Positions 51,591 through 59,720 of a DNA stretch of 64,000 bases are shown in pieces. Position numbers and translations under genes: made by a program. The notes under the pieces are model-generated. The model was not told where the DNA came from and did not search any database. It saw only the letters and a program-made list of their open reading frames with translations. Within the stretch, counting starts at the first letter, position 1, and each line of letters starts with the position of its first letter. The stretch is taken from NCBI GenBank assembly GCA_965116195.1, contig OZ220491.1, forward strand, positions 372,001 through 436,000. The letters are read 5' to 3'. Source of the DNA: Aldehydirespirator sp965116195. GTDB taxonomy: Bacteria > Actinomycetota > Acidimicrobiia > Acidimicrobiales > Aldehydirespiratoraceae.

Positions 51591-53282
51591 GTGAGTACCT
51601 TACGGGTTCGCTTTGCTCCCGCCCCGACCGGGTTCCTGCATGTGGGGAGCGCCCGCACTGCTTTGTTCAACTGGCTGTACGCCCGCCGTCACGGTGCTGA
51701 GATGGTGCTGCGGGTGGAGGACACCGACGCCTCGCTCAAGACGCAGGTTTATGTGGATGCCATCTGTGAGCCGCTGCGCTGGCTGGGGCTTGACTGGGAC
51801 CGGGGGCCGCTGTTCCAATCGGAGCGCCGCCACCTGCACCTCGCTGCCATTGATCAACTGCTCGCCACCGGCAGTGCCTACCACTGCGACCTGACACGGG
51901 CCGAGAGTGACGAGTTGGCTGCCGCAGCCGGGCTGGCACCGGGCTATCACGGCTGGTCTCGTGATCGGCAGGTGAAGGACGGCCCTGGGGTCGTGGTGCG
52001 CTTTCGGTGCCCCGACACCGGCGAAACGGTCGTTGACGACGTGGTGCGAGGCAGGGTCAGCTTCCCCAGTGCGTCGCTTGAGGATTTTGTGATCCGCCGC
52101 GGCGACGGGTCTCCCACATTTCATCTGGCCAACGCCGTTGATGATCATGACATGGGTATCAGCCATGTGATACGTGGCGAAGACCTGCTCAACACCACGC
52201 CCAGGGTGATGCTGCTTTGGCAGGCTCTCGGCTACGGCGACTCGCCTGTGTACGCCCACCTGCCACTGCTCGTCAACGCCAAGCGTCAGAAGCTGTCCAA
52301 ACGGCGCGACGATGTGGCTCTTGACCATTACCGCCGCCGTGGATATTTGCCCGAGGCCTTGGTCAACTACCTGGCGTTGCTGGGCTGGGGCCCTCCCGAT
52401 GAGGTCGAGATACGTCCCCTCGCCGAGATGGTTGAGTTGTTCGAGTTGGATGCGGTCAAACCAGCCCCGGCATTCTTTGACCATGCCCGCCTGGACCACA
52501 TCAACTCCACCTACATCAAGGGATTGACAACCGAGGAGTTCGTGTCACGTGTCTGGCCCTTTCTGGTCGGTGGGCAGGCCGCAGTCGACTCCTCCCTCGG
52601 GACCGAGGATCATGAGGCTGGTTGCCTGGATGGCGAGCAAGCCCAGGCAGGACTCCATGGCGATGTCGAAACGGCGGTTGGGCCTTGCCTGGATGGCGAG
52701 CAAGCCCAGGCAGGTAACCATGGCGATGTCGAAACCGCGGTTGGGCCTTGCCTGGATGGCGAGCAAGCCCAAGCTGATGGGCTGGGGCAAACACCTCACG
52801 ACCAGATGACCACGCCCACCGCACCAGCGCACTCCGAATCTCTGTTTGCAGTACCCGATGCCCTGAAGATTGTTGAGGCGTTGGCACCTGAGATCCAGCA
52901 GCGCATTTCGGTGCTGGACGAGGCGGCCTCATGGATCGACTGGGTCTTCAAACCCGAGGTGTCCTATGACGAGAAGGCCTGGCACAAGGTGATGGTCAAG
53001 GGCCGGGCCGTGACCCAGGTACTGGAGATCGTCATCGCGAGGTTGGCTGAAGATGACTTCACTTCCACCGACAGGCTTCAGGCGATCGTCATGGGAGCCG
53101 GTGACGAACTCAGCGATCGGCTCGGGGTCAGGGTGCGATCCCAGCCGCCGGTACGGGTGGCGCTCAGCGGCGGAAGTGCCGGTCTGCCACTGTGGGAGCC
53201 GATGCGTTGCCTAGGCAAGGACAAGACGCTTGCCCGGCTCAGCCGTGCACTTGAACGACTGGTGGAGCAGCAGCCCGAGTAG
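51591..53282 (+). CDS. gltX: glutamyl-tRNA synthetase with a repeat insertion
   Basis: A 563-residue class I synthetase that charges tRNA with glutamate. The HIGH-type motif is FLHVGSARTALFNW near residues 14-27 and the KMSKS-type motif QKLSKRRDD near 232-240. GTG 51591 starts the conserved STLRVRFAPAPTG directly. Residues about 336-415 are an insertion built from 63-bp (21-codon) repeats encoding CLDGEQAQAG-[LN]-HGDVETAVGP, located in the linker to the anticodon-binding domain. The family lacks this, yet the flanking conserved segments stay in frame, so the enzyme is probably functional. Confidence 0.92.
   Translation: MSTLRVRFAPAPTGFLHVGSARTALFNWLYARRHGAEMVLRVEDTDASLKTQVYVDAICEPLRWLGLDWDRGPLFQSERRHLHLAAIDQLLATGSAYHCDLTRAESDELAAAAGLAPGYHGWSRDRQVKDGPGVVVRFRCPDTGETVVDDVVRGRVSFPSASLEDFVIRRGDGSPTFHLANAVDDHDMGISHVIRGEDLLNTTPRVMLLWQALGYGDSPVYAHLPLLVNAKRQKLSKRRDDVALDHYRRRGYLPEALVNYLALLGWGPPDEVEIRPLAEMVELFELDAVKPAPAFFDHARLDHINSTYIKGLTTEEFVSRVWPFLVGGQAAVDSSLGTEDHEAGCLDGEQAQAGLHGDVETAVGPCLDGEQAQAGNHGDVETAVGPCLDGEQAQADGLGQTPHDQMTTPTAPAHSESLFAVPDALKIVEALAPEIQQRISVLDEAASWIDWVFKPEVSYDEKAWHKVMVKGRAVTQVLEIVIARLAEDDFTSTDRLQAIVMGAGDELSDRLGVRVRSQPPVRVALSGGSAGLPLWEPMRCLGKDKTLARLSRALERLVEQQPE
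52624..52790 (+). repeat. 63-bp in-frame repeats inside gltX
   Basis: gcctggatggcgagcaagcc starts at 52624, 52687 and 52750 (spacings 63 and 63). The units differ at only a few bases, so the expansion is recent. Confidence 0.88.
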
Positions 53283-53374
53283 CAGAGCGTTAGACGTGGT
53301 CACTTCGGGGTTGTCGTGGACGACCTTTTCGCAGGGCAATGCAGCAGCCCGAGTAGCAGAGCGTTAGAGGTGGT
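53267..53374 (+). repeat. 74-bp duplication of the gltX stop region
   Basis: gcagcagcccgagtagcaga at 53267, spanning the gltX stop codon, recurs at 53341, and the following gcgttaga-ggtggtcac matches too. The intervening bases are not conserved. The remaining gap to 53459 shows no gene. Confidence 0.8.
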
Positions 53375-53459
53375 CACCCATCCAGCACCCTCAACAATCT
53401 GAGGTGACACCACGGTCCGAACATCGGAGCGTTCAGGAAGGCCGCTAACCTGTCGTCTG

Positions 53460-54116
53460 ATGTATTTCAAGTTATTTCATCAGCCACTCTGCCCCCAACG
53501 GGCGAGCACTTGTGTCTTCAGGTCTCGCTTGATGCTTCTCAGCGCACACGGCCATCGGTCAACTTCACAGGCTGGTGTGATTGACCTGCGTTCGGGTACC
53601 GTGACCCGTTTCAGGGCATTTGGCTACGGGTCACGTTGCTGGTCAACGGTGGCGGTGCTGGTGATGATCATGGCGGTGTCTCAGGTGAGTACCGTCGCAG
53701 CCTCCGCTGATGATCCGGTCAGGCCAGTGTTCAGCCCGCCTGTGGATGCGCCGGTGTTTGATCCGTTCCGTGCCCCCGAGAACCCCTACGGTCCGGGCAA
53801 CCGGGGCATTGAGTACGACACACGCCCCGGTGAGGTCGTACGGTCCGGTGCCGCGGGCACGGTCAGTTTCGCTGGTGCAGTGGCCGGATCGCTCTTCGTC
53901 ACACTGGATCATGGCGGTGGGGTGCTGAGTTCCTATTCGTACCTGGAACGGATCAGCGTGACTGAGGGCAGCCATGTGGCGCGGGGCATGCCGGTCGGCA
54001 TCACAGGCGTGAAGCGTTTTCACTTCAGCGTTCGCATCAACGGTGACTATGTTGACCCGCAGAACTTCGCCGCGATCCCAAAGGTAAGGGTGCGACTGCT
54101 GCCGTGGTGGCGCTAG
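53460..54116 (+). CDS. M23-type peptidase-like secreted protein, probably non-catalytic
   Basis: A 218-residue protein with a hydrophobic export segment (VAVLVMIMAVSQVSTVAASA, about residues 66-85) and a LytM/M23 domain: GEVVRSGAAGTVSFAGAVAG, FVTLDHGGGVLSSYSYL and HFSVRINGDYVDPQNF. The first zinc motif H-x(3)-D is replaced (NRGIEYD), and only one His of H-x-H is kept (RFHFSV), so it may regulate or bind peptidoglycan rather than cut it. The true start may be downstream, because 65 residues before the export segment is unusual. It lies just before rpsB, as in other actinobacteria. Confidence 0.7.
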   Translation: MYFKLFHQPLCPQRASTCVFRSRLMLLSAHGHRSTSQAGVIDLRSGTVTRFRAFGYGSRCWSTVAVLVMIMAVSQVSTVAASADDPVRPVFSPPVDAPVFDPFRAPENPYGPGNRGIEYDTRPGEVVRSGAAGTVSFAGAVAGSLFVTLDHGGGVLSSYSYLERISVTEGSHVARGMPVGITGVKRFHFSVRINGDYVDPQNFAAIPKVRVRLLPWWR

Positions 54117-54348
54117 CGGAGCAGGGCATGGTTGCCTTGGCAATCGCGATCCGGTGGTGTGCGGATCAGCGACCAAATCGCGGGAGTGGAGTGCAAAGGG
54201 TGCGGGTAGTGCCGTTACACTTGCGGGTTGGTCCTTGTCGGGCCCGACGATGCCATGGTGGTGTCGCCGAATCATTTCGCAACCCGCGCCTTCACCCGGT
54301 CGCTTCGGCGTCCGGCGCGGGCCACGCAGAACCGGGAGAAGAACTATC

Positions 54349-55821
54349 ATGGCTGTTGTCACGATGAAGCAGTTGCTGGAGGCCGGGGTTCAGTTCGGTC
54401 ATCAGACCCGTCGTTGGAACCCGAAGATGAGGCGTTTCATTCATGGTGACAGGGCTGGTATTCATATTGTTGATCTTCGTCAGACTCTCGCTCATCTTGA
54501 ACAGGCTTATGTGTTTGTGCGTGACCTTGTTGCTGGTGGCAGTTCGGTGCTGTTCATCGGCACCAAGAAGCAGGCTCAGGACTCGGTGCAGTCGTTTGCG
54601 GAGCGTTGCAACATGCCTTATGTCAATCAGCGATGGCAGGGCGGGATGCTCACCAATTTCAACACGATTGCCAAACGCATCGCCAAGATGAAGGAATATC
54701 AGCGCATGCGCGAGTCGGGCGAGTTTGAGGCCATGCCCAAAAAGGAGGCCCTGTTGTTGCAGCGGGAGTTGTTCAAGCTGGAACGCAATCTGGGTGGGAT
54801 TCGTGACATGACTGAGCTGCCCGGGGCTGTGTTCATTCTGGACACCAAAAAGGAGCACATCGCGGTGACCGAGGCGCGCAAGCTCGCTCTTCCGATCGTG
54901 GCTGTTGTGGACACCAACTGTGATCCTGATCTTGTGGATTATGCGATCCCCGGCAATGACGACGCGATCCGTTCTGGTCAGTTGATGGCCCGGGTGATCT
55001 CTGATGCGGTGCAGGAGGGCCGGTTCATCTACTCAAAACGTCACGCAGAGGGACCGGTTCGAGACGCGATCCTGGAGGCAGAAGCGGCTCAGGAGCAGCA
55101 GCGGGCCAGAGCCGAGGCTGCCGCTGCTGCCGTTGAACGAGAAGCTCGTGTCGCCGCCGCAAGGGCCGCTGCCCAAGCCGTGGCGGCACACCCGACAGCC
55201 GAGCCTGCCGAGCCTGGCGAGTCAACAGAGGAGCACTCAGAAACTGAGTCAACAGAGGAGCACTCGGAAACTACGGAGGCTTTAGAGGGTTCAGGGACTT
55301 CAGGGACTACGGAAACCTCGGAAACCCCAGCGAGTTCGGAAACCTCGGAGGCTTCGGCGACCTCGGAAACCCCAGAGAGTTCGGAAGCCTCGGAAGGTTC
55401 AGGGGCTTCGGCGACCTTGGAGACTCCAGAGAGTTCGGAAGCCTCGGAAGGTTCAGGGGCTTCGGCGACCTCGGAGGCTTCAGGGACTTCAGATGTAACT
55501 GAAGGTTCGGGTACCTCCGGCAGTTTGGAAACCTCGGGTACTTCAGGGAGTTCGGAAACCTCGGGTACTTCAGGGAGTTCGGAAACCTCGGGTACCTCCG
55601 GCAGTTCGGAAACCTCGGGTACTTCAGGGAGTTCGGAAACCTCGGGTACTTCAGGGAGTTGGAAACCTCGGAGACTCCAGAGACTGTTCCGGGGGAGTTC
55701 AGGGAGTTCGCAAACTCCGGAGGGTTCACCGACTTCAGAGACGGTTGAGACTGCCAGGAGTTCAGCACCGTCAGAGACCTCCGGCTCGGCGGACCAAGCG
55801 GATCAACAAGAGGAGGTCTGA
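54349..55821 (+). CDS. rpsB: 30S ribosomal protein S2 with a long Ser/Thr/Glu repeat tail
   Basis: A 490-residue S2, about 200 longer than usual. The core (residues 1 to about 250) is orthodox: TMKQLLEAGVQFGHQTRRWN, VLFIGTKKQAQ, NQRWQGGMLTNF. After an Ala/Arg/Glu helix the tail runs about 200 residues of ET-S-GTSGSS-type repeats. Near residues 440-452 the tail switches to basic WKPRRLQRLFRG, as if one base were lost and then restored by a second indel, before ending in frame (SADQADQQEEV). The ATG at 54349 is chosen because the conserved core starts there. tsf follows after 1 bp. Confidence 0.93.
   Translation: MAVVTMKQLLEAGVQFGHQTRRWNPKMRRFIHGDRAGIHIVDLRQTLAHLEQAYVFVRDLVAGGSSVLFIGTKKQAQDSVQSFAERCNMPYVNQRWQGGMLTNFNTIAKRIAKMKEYQRMRESGEFEAMPKKEALLLQRELFKLERNLGGIRDMTELPGAVFILDTKKEHIAVTEARKLALPIVAVVDTNCDPDLVDYAIPGNDDAIRSGQLMARVISDAVQEGRFIYSKRHAEGPVRDAILEAEAAQEQQRARAEAAAAAVEREARVAAARAAAQAVAAHPTAEPAEPGESTEEHSETESTEEHSETTEALEGSGTSGTTETSETPASSETSEASATSETPESSEASEGSGASATLETPESSEASEGSGASATSEASGTSDVTEGSGTSGSLETSGTSGSSETSGTSGSSETSGTSGSSETSGTSGSSETSGTSGSWKPRRLQRLFRGSSGSSQTPEGSPTSETVETARSSAPSETSGSADQADQQEEV
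55207..55668 (+). repeat. in-frame repeats of the rpsB C-terminal tail
   Basis: Units of 27 bp such as ggtacttcagggagttcgg encode GTSGSSETS about five times at 55540-55668. Longer duplicated blocks precede them: gagagttcggaagcctcgg recurs near 55374 and 55431, and gagtcaacagaggagcactc near 55219 and 55246. Confidence 0.85.
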
Positions 55822-55822
55822 A

Positions 55823-56617
55823 ATGTCGGTTAGCGCCAAGGATGTCAAGGCGCTGCGTGACAGCACGGGTGCCGGAATGATGGATGCCAAACGGGCGCTG
55901 GTTGCTGCCGGGGGTGACATGTCCGCAGCACGCCAGTCACTGCGAGAGCAGGGCCTGGCCAAAGCCGATGCCCGCTCTGGACGTGACAACGACCAGGGTG
56001 CCATCGCCGTCGCAATATCTGAGGACTTGGCGACTGTCGCGGTCGTGCAACTCAGGTGCGAGACCGACTTCTCGGCCAAAAATGACGGCTTCGTGGCCCT
56101 GGCTCAGGCCATGGCCGACTCGGTTATGCAGGCAGGCCCCGATGCCATTGACGGCTATTCGGAACAGCTGGAGTCCTTGAGACTCAAGTTGCGTGAGAAC
56201 ATAGCAGTCGGCACGGTCACCCACCTGCAAGCCGCAGACGGCAACATTGTTGACACCTATCTGCATCGTCAGGAAGGGCGCGGCGTCAACGCAGTGGTCG
56301 TGGAGGGGTGCGGGGTGAGCAGGGATGCCCTGCATCAGGTGGCCCTGCATGTCGCCTTCGCCAAGCCACAGTTCCTCAGCACCGATGACGTACCGGTTGC
56401 GGAGGTGGAGCGTGAACAGGCCTCGCTGCTCGAGATCACCAAGGCCGAAGGCAAGCCCGAGCAGGCCTGGAACAAGATCGTCCAAGGTCGGATGCGGGGT
56501 TGGTTCGGCGAGCGAGTGCTGCTTGAGCAGGGCCTACACGGCGACAAGACCCTGGTCAAGAACAGTCTGGGCAACGGGTCAATCGTTCGCTTCGTGCAGG
56601 TGATGATCGGAGCCTGA
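55823..56617 (+). CDS. tsf: translation elongation factor Ts
   Basis: A 264-residue EF-Ts, the nucleotide-exchange factor for EF-Tu. The N-terminal UBA-like domain has VKALRDSTGAGMMDAKRAL, and the conserved core has LRCETDFSAKNDGF near residues 76-89. The C-terminal dimerisation part is shorter and ends LGNGSIVRFVQVMIG. The ATG at 55823 follows aagaggagg at the end of rpsB. It is co-transcribed with rpsB, the usual bacterial arrangement. Confidence 0.95.
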   Translation: MSVSAKDVKALRDSTGAGMMDAKRALVAAGGDMSAARQSLREQGLAKADARSGRDNDQGAIAVAISEDLATVAVVQLRCETDFSAKNDGFVALAQAMADSVMQAGPDAIDGYSEQLESLRLKLRENIAVGTVTHLQAADGNIVDTYLHRQEGRGVNAVVVEGCGVSRDALHQVALHVAFAKPQFLSTDDVPVAEVEREQASLLEITKAEGKPEQAWNKIVQGRMRGWFGERVLLEQGLHGDKTLVKNSLGNGSIVRFVQVMIGA

Positions 56618-56620
56618 CAG

Positions 56621-57400
56621 GTGAGCAGTGCCGCAGATGCGACCGCGTCGCCAGCACGGAGGTCGCCTCGCTGGCGTCGAGTCCTGCTCAAGTTGTCGGG
56701 TGAAGCCTTTGCCGGAGGATTTGACGGCGGCATAGACGGCGCAACGGTTCAACAGATCGCAGAGGGACTCGTGACGGCATGCTCGGAGTTCGAGACTGAG
56801 TTCGCAGTCGTGGTCGGCGGCGGCAACCTGTGGCGAGGTGCTCAGGGCGCAGAAGCCGGCATGGACCGTGCCCAGGCCGACTACATGGGAATGCTCGCCA
56901 CGGCGATCAACGCACTGGCGCTCCAGGACACTCTTGAGCGGTTGGGCCAGCCAACCCGGGTGCAGTCGGCTATACACATGTCCCAGATTGCTGAGCCCTA
57001 CATCCGCCGTCGGGCCATCAGTCACCTGGAAAAGGGCCGGGTGGTGATCTTCGCCGGAGGAACCGGCAATCCGTTCTTCACCACCGACACCACAGCTGCG
57101 CTGCGAGCCGCCGAAGTCGAGGCTGAGGTGGTGCTCAAGGGCACTCACGGCGGTGTTGACGGTATCTACACGGCCAATCCCGAGACCGATCCGAGTGCAG
57201 TTCGCCTTGAGAGCGTCACCTACCTGGAGGTGCTGAACAAGGGCCTGGATGTGATGGATGCCACCGCCATCACGCTGTGCATGGACAACAGTCTTCCCAT
57301 CGTGGTCTTTGACCTGATGGAACCCCAAAACCTGCTGTTCCTGCTAGAGGGGGCTGAGGTGGGTACGCTCGTCTACAAGAGGCAGGGAGCCAGGGGCTGA
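56621..57400 (+). CDS. pyrH: UMP kinase
   Basis: A 259-residue uridylate kinase of the amino-acid-kinase fold, phosphorylating UMP to UDP. Motifs are LLKLSGEAFAGG near residues 16-27, VVGGGNLWRGA near 66-76, ATAINALALQDTLE near 92-105, and FFTTDTTAALRAAEVEAEVVL near 150. GTG 56621 lies 3 bp after tsf. The 47 bp after it contain degenerate copies of gggactgaag-type sequence before frr. Confidence 0.95.
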   Translation: MSSAADATASPARRSPRWRRVLLKLSGEAFAGGFDGGIDGATVQQIAEGLVTACSEFETEFAVVVGGGNLWRGAQGAEAGMDRAQADYMGMLATAINALALQDTLERLGQPTRVQSAIHMSQIAEPYIRRRAISHLEKGRVVIFAGGTGNPFFTTDTTAALRAAEVEAEVVLKGTHGGVDGIYTANPETDPSAVRLESVTYLEVLNKGLDVMDATAITLCMDNSLPIVVFDLMEPQNLLFLLEGAEVGTLVYKRQGARG

Positions 57401-57447
57401 GAGTGAGAAGCAGGGACTGAAGTGGGCGAGGAGCCTGGGGGCTGAAA

Positions 57448-58017
57448 TTGAGCGAGGAGCTTATTGAGGTGGTGCTTGCCGATGCTGATGAGCAGATGGA
57501 CGAGGCAGTGGTCGCGGCCAAGCGGGACTTCTCCACGGTGCGCACCGGCAGAGCCAGTTCTGCTCTGCTGGAGCGGATCATGGTGGACGCCTACGGAGTG
57601 AGCGTGGCGATGCGTGATCTGGTGAGCTTCTCGGTTCCGGAGCCACGCCAGTTGCTGGTGACACCACATGATCCTGCCAACCTTGCAGCAGTCGAACGAG
57701 CTATCCAACAGTCACAGCTGGGCCTGGTACCAAGCAATGACGGTCGGGTTGTGCGACTGTCGTTTCCACCACTCACCGAGGAGCGTCGGCGTGAGTTGGC
57801 TCGCCTGGTTCGCTCCATGGCTGAGGATTCCCGCAATCGCGTGCGCGGTGTGCGTCGGCAGGCCCGCAAAGACCTGGACGACATCGAAAAGGACGGCGGA
57901 GTCTCAGCAGATGAAGTGTTGCGTGCCGGTAAGCAGCTTGACGAGAAATCACGCACCCACGAGAAACAAATCAACGAAGCACTGGCCAAGAAGGAGGAGG
58001 AGCTGCTGGAAGTCTGA
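57448..58017 (+). CDS. frr: ribosome recycling factor
   Basis: A 189-residue RRF that releases ribosomes after termination with EF-G. Conserved segments are VRTGRASSALLERIMVDAYG near residues 30-49, ISIPEPR-like FSVPEPRQLLV, IRLSFPPLTEERRRELARLV-type sequence near 108-124, and RRQARKDLDDIEKDGGVSAD. The start is TTG 57448, immediately before the family N-terminus SEELIEV. The 123 bp to cdsA hold short coupled ORFs (58039-58074, then ATGA). Confidence 0.94.
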   Translation: MSEELIEVVLADADEQMDEAVVAAKRDFSTVRTGRASSALLERIMVDAYGVSVAMRDLVSFSVPEPRQLLVTPHDPANLAAVERAIQQSQLGLVPSNDGRVVRLSFPPLTEERRRELARLVRSMAEDSRNRVRGVRRQARKDLDDIEKDGGVSADEVLRAGKQLDEKSRTHEKQINEALAKKEEELLEV

Positions 58018-58140
58018 TCGGGGTGATCAGGAGTATCAATGACCAAAGTGAAACGTGGTCAACGACCAAAATGACCAGTGGTATCCACGACCAGGGTGAT
58101 CAGATCCGGTACCGTTGCCAGTTGCTGGAAGGAGCGAGGT

Positions 58141-59343
58141 GTGACTCAACAGGACGATTTCGGACAATCTGAGTCAGCGGGGGGTCTTTCCCCGCCAGAT
58201 GACGGTGTCCTGGCTGGCAGATCGGTATTCGGCGACGATTCCGACCTGGCAGGGTGGGGCGATGAGAGCGCCGCGGGCACCTATCCGATGACCGTGTCAG
58301 AGCCGCGGCTACAGGAGGCTGATGCGGGAGAGATCGGTGCCTGGACCGACCACGCTTCAGCGCCGCAGTGGGCCGATTCTCAAGAGTCGCTTCCGCCGAT
58401 CGTGTCACATGAGACGGTGGGTGGCACAGAGGCCGACGAGGACTTCTTCAGCTACGACGATCAGGCGGCCTACGGTGGGCAGCCCGGGCACATGGGCCAA
58501 GACACCTTGAACGGGACAGCTGAGCGTGACATGCCGATGGCCGTGATCGTGGGCGTGGCAATGTCGGCTGTGATTCTGTTGTCCATGCAGTTCGGGGCCA
58601 TGTGGGCTCTGATCGTGGCGACCCTGGTGCTTGGCCTCGCGGCGGTTGAGTTGCTGAACGCGGTGCGGATCGCCGGATACCAACCTGCGGTGGTGCTTGG
58701 CCTGGCTGCGGTCGTGGCGATGCCGTTGGCAACCTACTGGAGAGGCACAGACGCTGTCTTGGTGGTGCTGGTGCTGACGGTCATGTTTGGAGCTCTGTGG
58801 TATCTGACCGGTGTCGGTGTTGAGGGTCCGATGCGAGGGCTTGCCGTCACGGTGTTGTCGGTGGCTTATATCGGGGTTCTCGGGGCGTATGCAGCGCTGA
58901 TGCTGAAGGTTCCAACGCATGGCACCGGACTGCTCACGGCTGTGATCGTGCTCACGGTGGCGAGTGACTTGAGCGCCATGGTGATCGGTCGCGCAGCAGG
59001 CCGCACTCCTTTGTCGGCAGCGAGTCCCAACAAGACCCTTGAGGGGTTGGTCGGTGGCGTGATTGTGACTGTGCTGGCCGGCGTTGCGATGGGTGTTATC
59101 GGCAGGCCCGCACCGTTTGCAGCCGAACCCGGCGACATGTGGACCATAATTCTGTTGGCTGTGGTGGTGGCTGTGGTGGTGCCGATCGGTGACCTGACCG
59201 AGTCCATGCTCAAGCGTGATCTGGGCATCAAGGACATGGGAACGCTGCTGCCGGGACATGGTGGAGTACTTGACCGCTTTGATGCGATGCTGTTCGCTTT
59301 GCCCGCCGGTTACTATCTGGCACTGCTGACCGACATCATCTGA
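58141..59343 (+). CDS. cdsA: phosphatidate cytidylyltransferase
   Basis: A 400-residue CDP-diacylglycerol synthase, the branch point of phospholipid synthesis. An acidic disordered N-terminus of about 130 residues precedes eight or so membrane helices. The family signature is complete near the C-terminus: SMLKRDLGIKDMGTLLPGHG followed by GVLDRFD. GTG 58141 follows ggaaggagcgag. The gene ends ahead of a strong hairpin at 59430. Confidence 0.93.
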   Translation: MTQQDDFGQSESAGGLSPPDDGVLAGRSVFGDDSDLAGWGDESAAGTYPMTVSEPRLQEADAGEIGAWTDHASAPQWADSQESLPPIVSHETVGGTEADEDFFSYDDQAAYGGQPGHMGQDTLNGTAERDMPMAVIVGVAMSAVILLSMQFGAMWALIVATLVLGLAAVELLNAVRIAGYQPAVVLGLAAVVAMPLATYWRGTDAVLVVLVLTVMFGALWYLTGVGVEGPMRGLAVTVLSVAYIGVLGAYAALMLKVPTHGTGLLTAVIVLTVASDLSAMVIGRAAGRTPLSAASPNKTLEGLVGGVIVTVLAGVAMGVIGRPAPFAAEPGDMWTIILLAVVVAVVVPIGDLTESMLKRDLGIKDMGTLLPGHGGVLDRFDAMLFALPAGYYLALLTDII

Positions 59344-59429
59344 CACCGCAATTTCTTTTCCTGTCCACCAGAATCGCAATAGACCAGAATCGCAATAGAC
59401 GCGAAAATCACGCCCGTTCTCAACGATCA

Positions 59430-59465
59430 GGTGGGTCCGAGGTTGCCTCCTTCTTCGGACCCACC
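59430..59465. terminator. perfect 11-bp hairpin after cdsA
   Basis: GGTGGGTCCGA (59430-59440) and TCGGACCCACC (59455-59465) pair perfectly around a 14-base loop. There is no U-run, as is common in actinobacteria. It may end the rpsB-cdsA transcript before dxr. Confidence 0.65.
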
Positions 59466-59472
59466 CACAACA

Positions 59473-59720
59473 ATGCCGTTGACTTCAGCCACAGCCGTCG
59501 CTTTCCGGTGCGCAACGGTGCTAACCGACATTTTCGACCCAAAACAACGCTGTGACTTCTCCAACTTGACGCCGGCGTGTGGTGCGCCTCGTCCACGACA
59601 AGATTCTCGACCCAAAACAACGCTGTGACTTCTCCAACCGCAGTCGCGGGCATGGCTTCAATGGGATCAGGTTTGAGGAGTGGACGTGTCTGACGTGATA
59701 GTCAAGTGACTTCTCCAACG
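59473..59720 (+). repeat. degenerate copies of the dxr gene start
   Basis: tgacttctccaac, part of the dxr start (gtgacttctccaacggcggt at 59706), recurs at 59552 and 59625 (spacings 73 and 81), both preceded by cgacccaaaacaacgct. A weaker copy (tgacttcagccacagccgtc) lies near 59475. This accounts for most of the 362-bp gap. Confidence 0.75.

Noticed and set aside
54154..54348. Upstream extension of rpsB
   Set aside because: The added residues have no S2 similarity; the ATG at 54349 starts the conserved core.
55307..55768. Reverse-strand Pro/Ser/Asn repeat ORF
   Set aside because: It is the complement of the rpsB tail repeats; rpsB is certain in the other direction.
58405..59379. 324-codon reverse-strand ORF over cdsA
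   Set aside because: His/Gln-rich composition and full overlap with the unmistakable cdsA membrane protein show it is a shadow frame.
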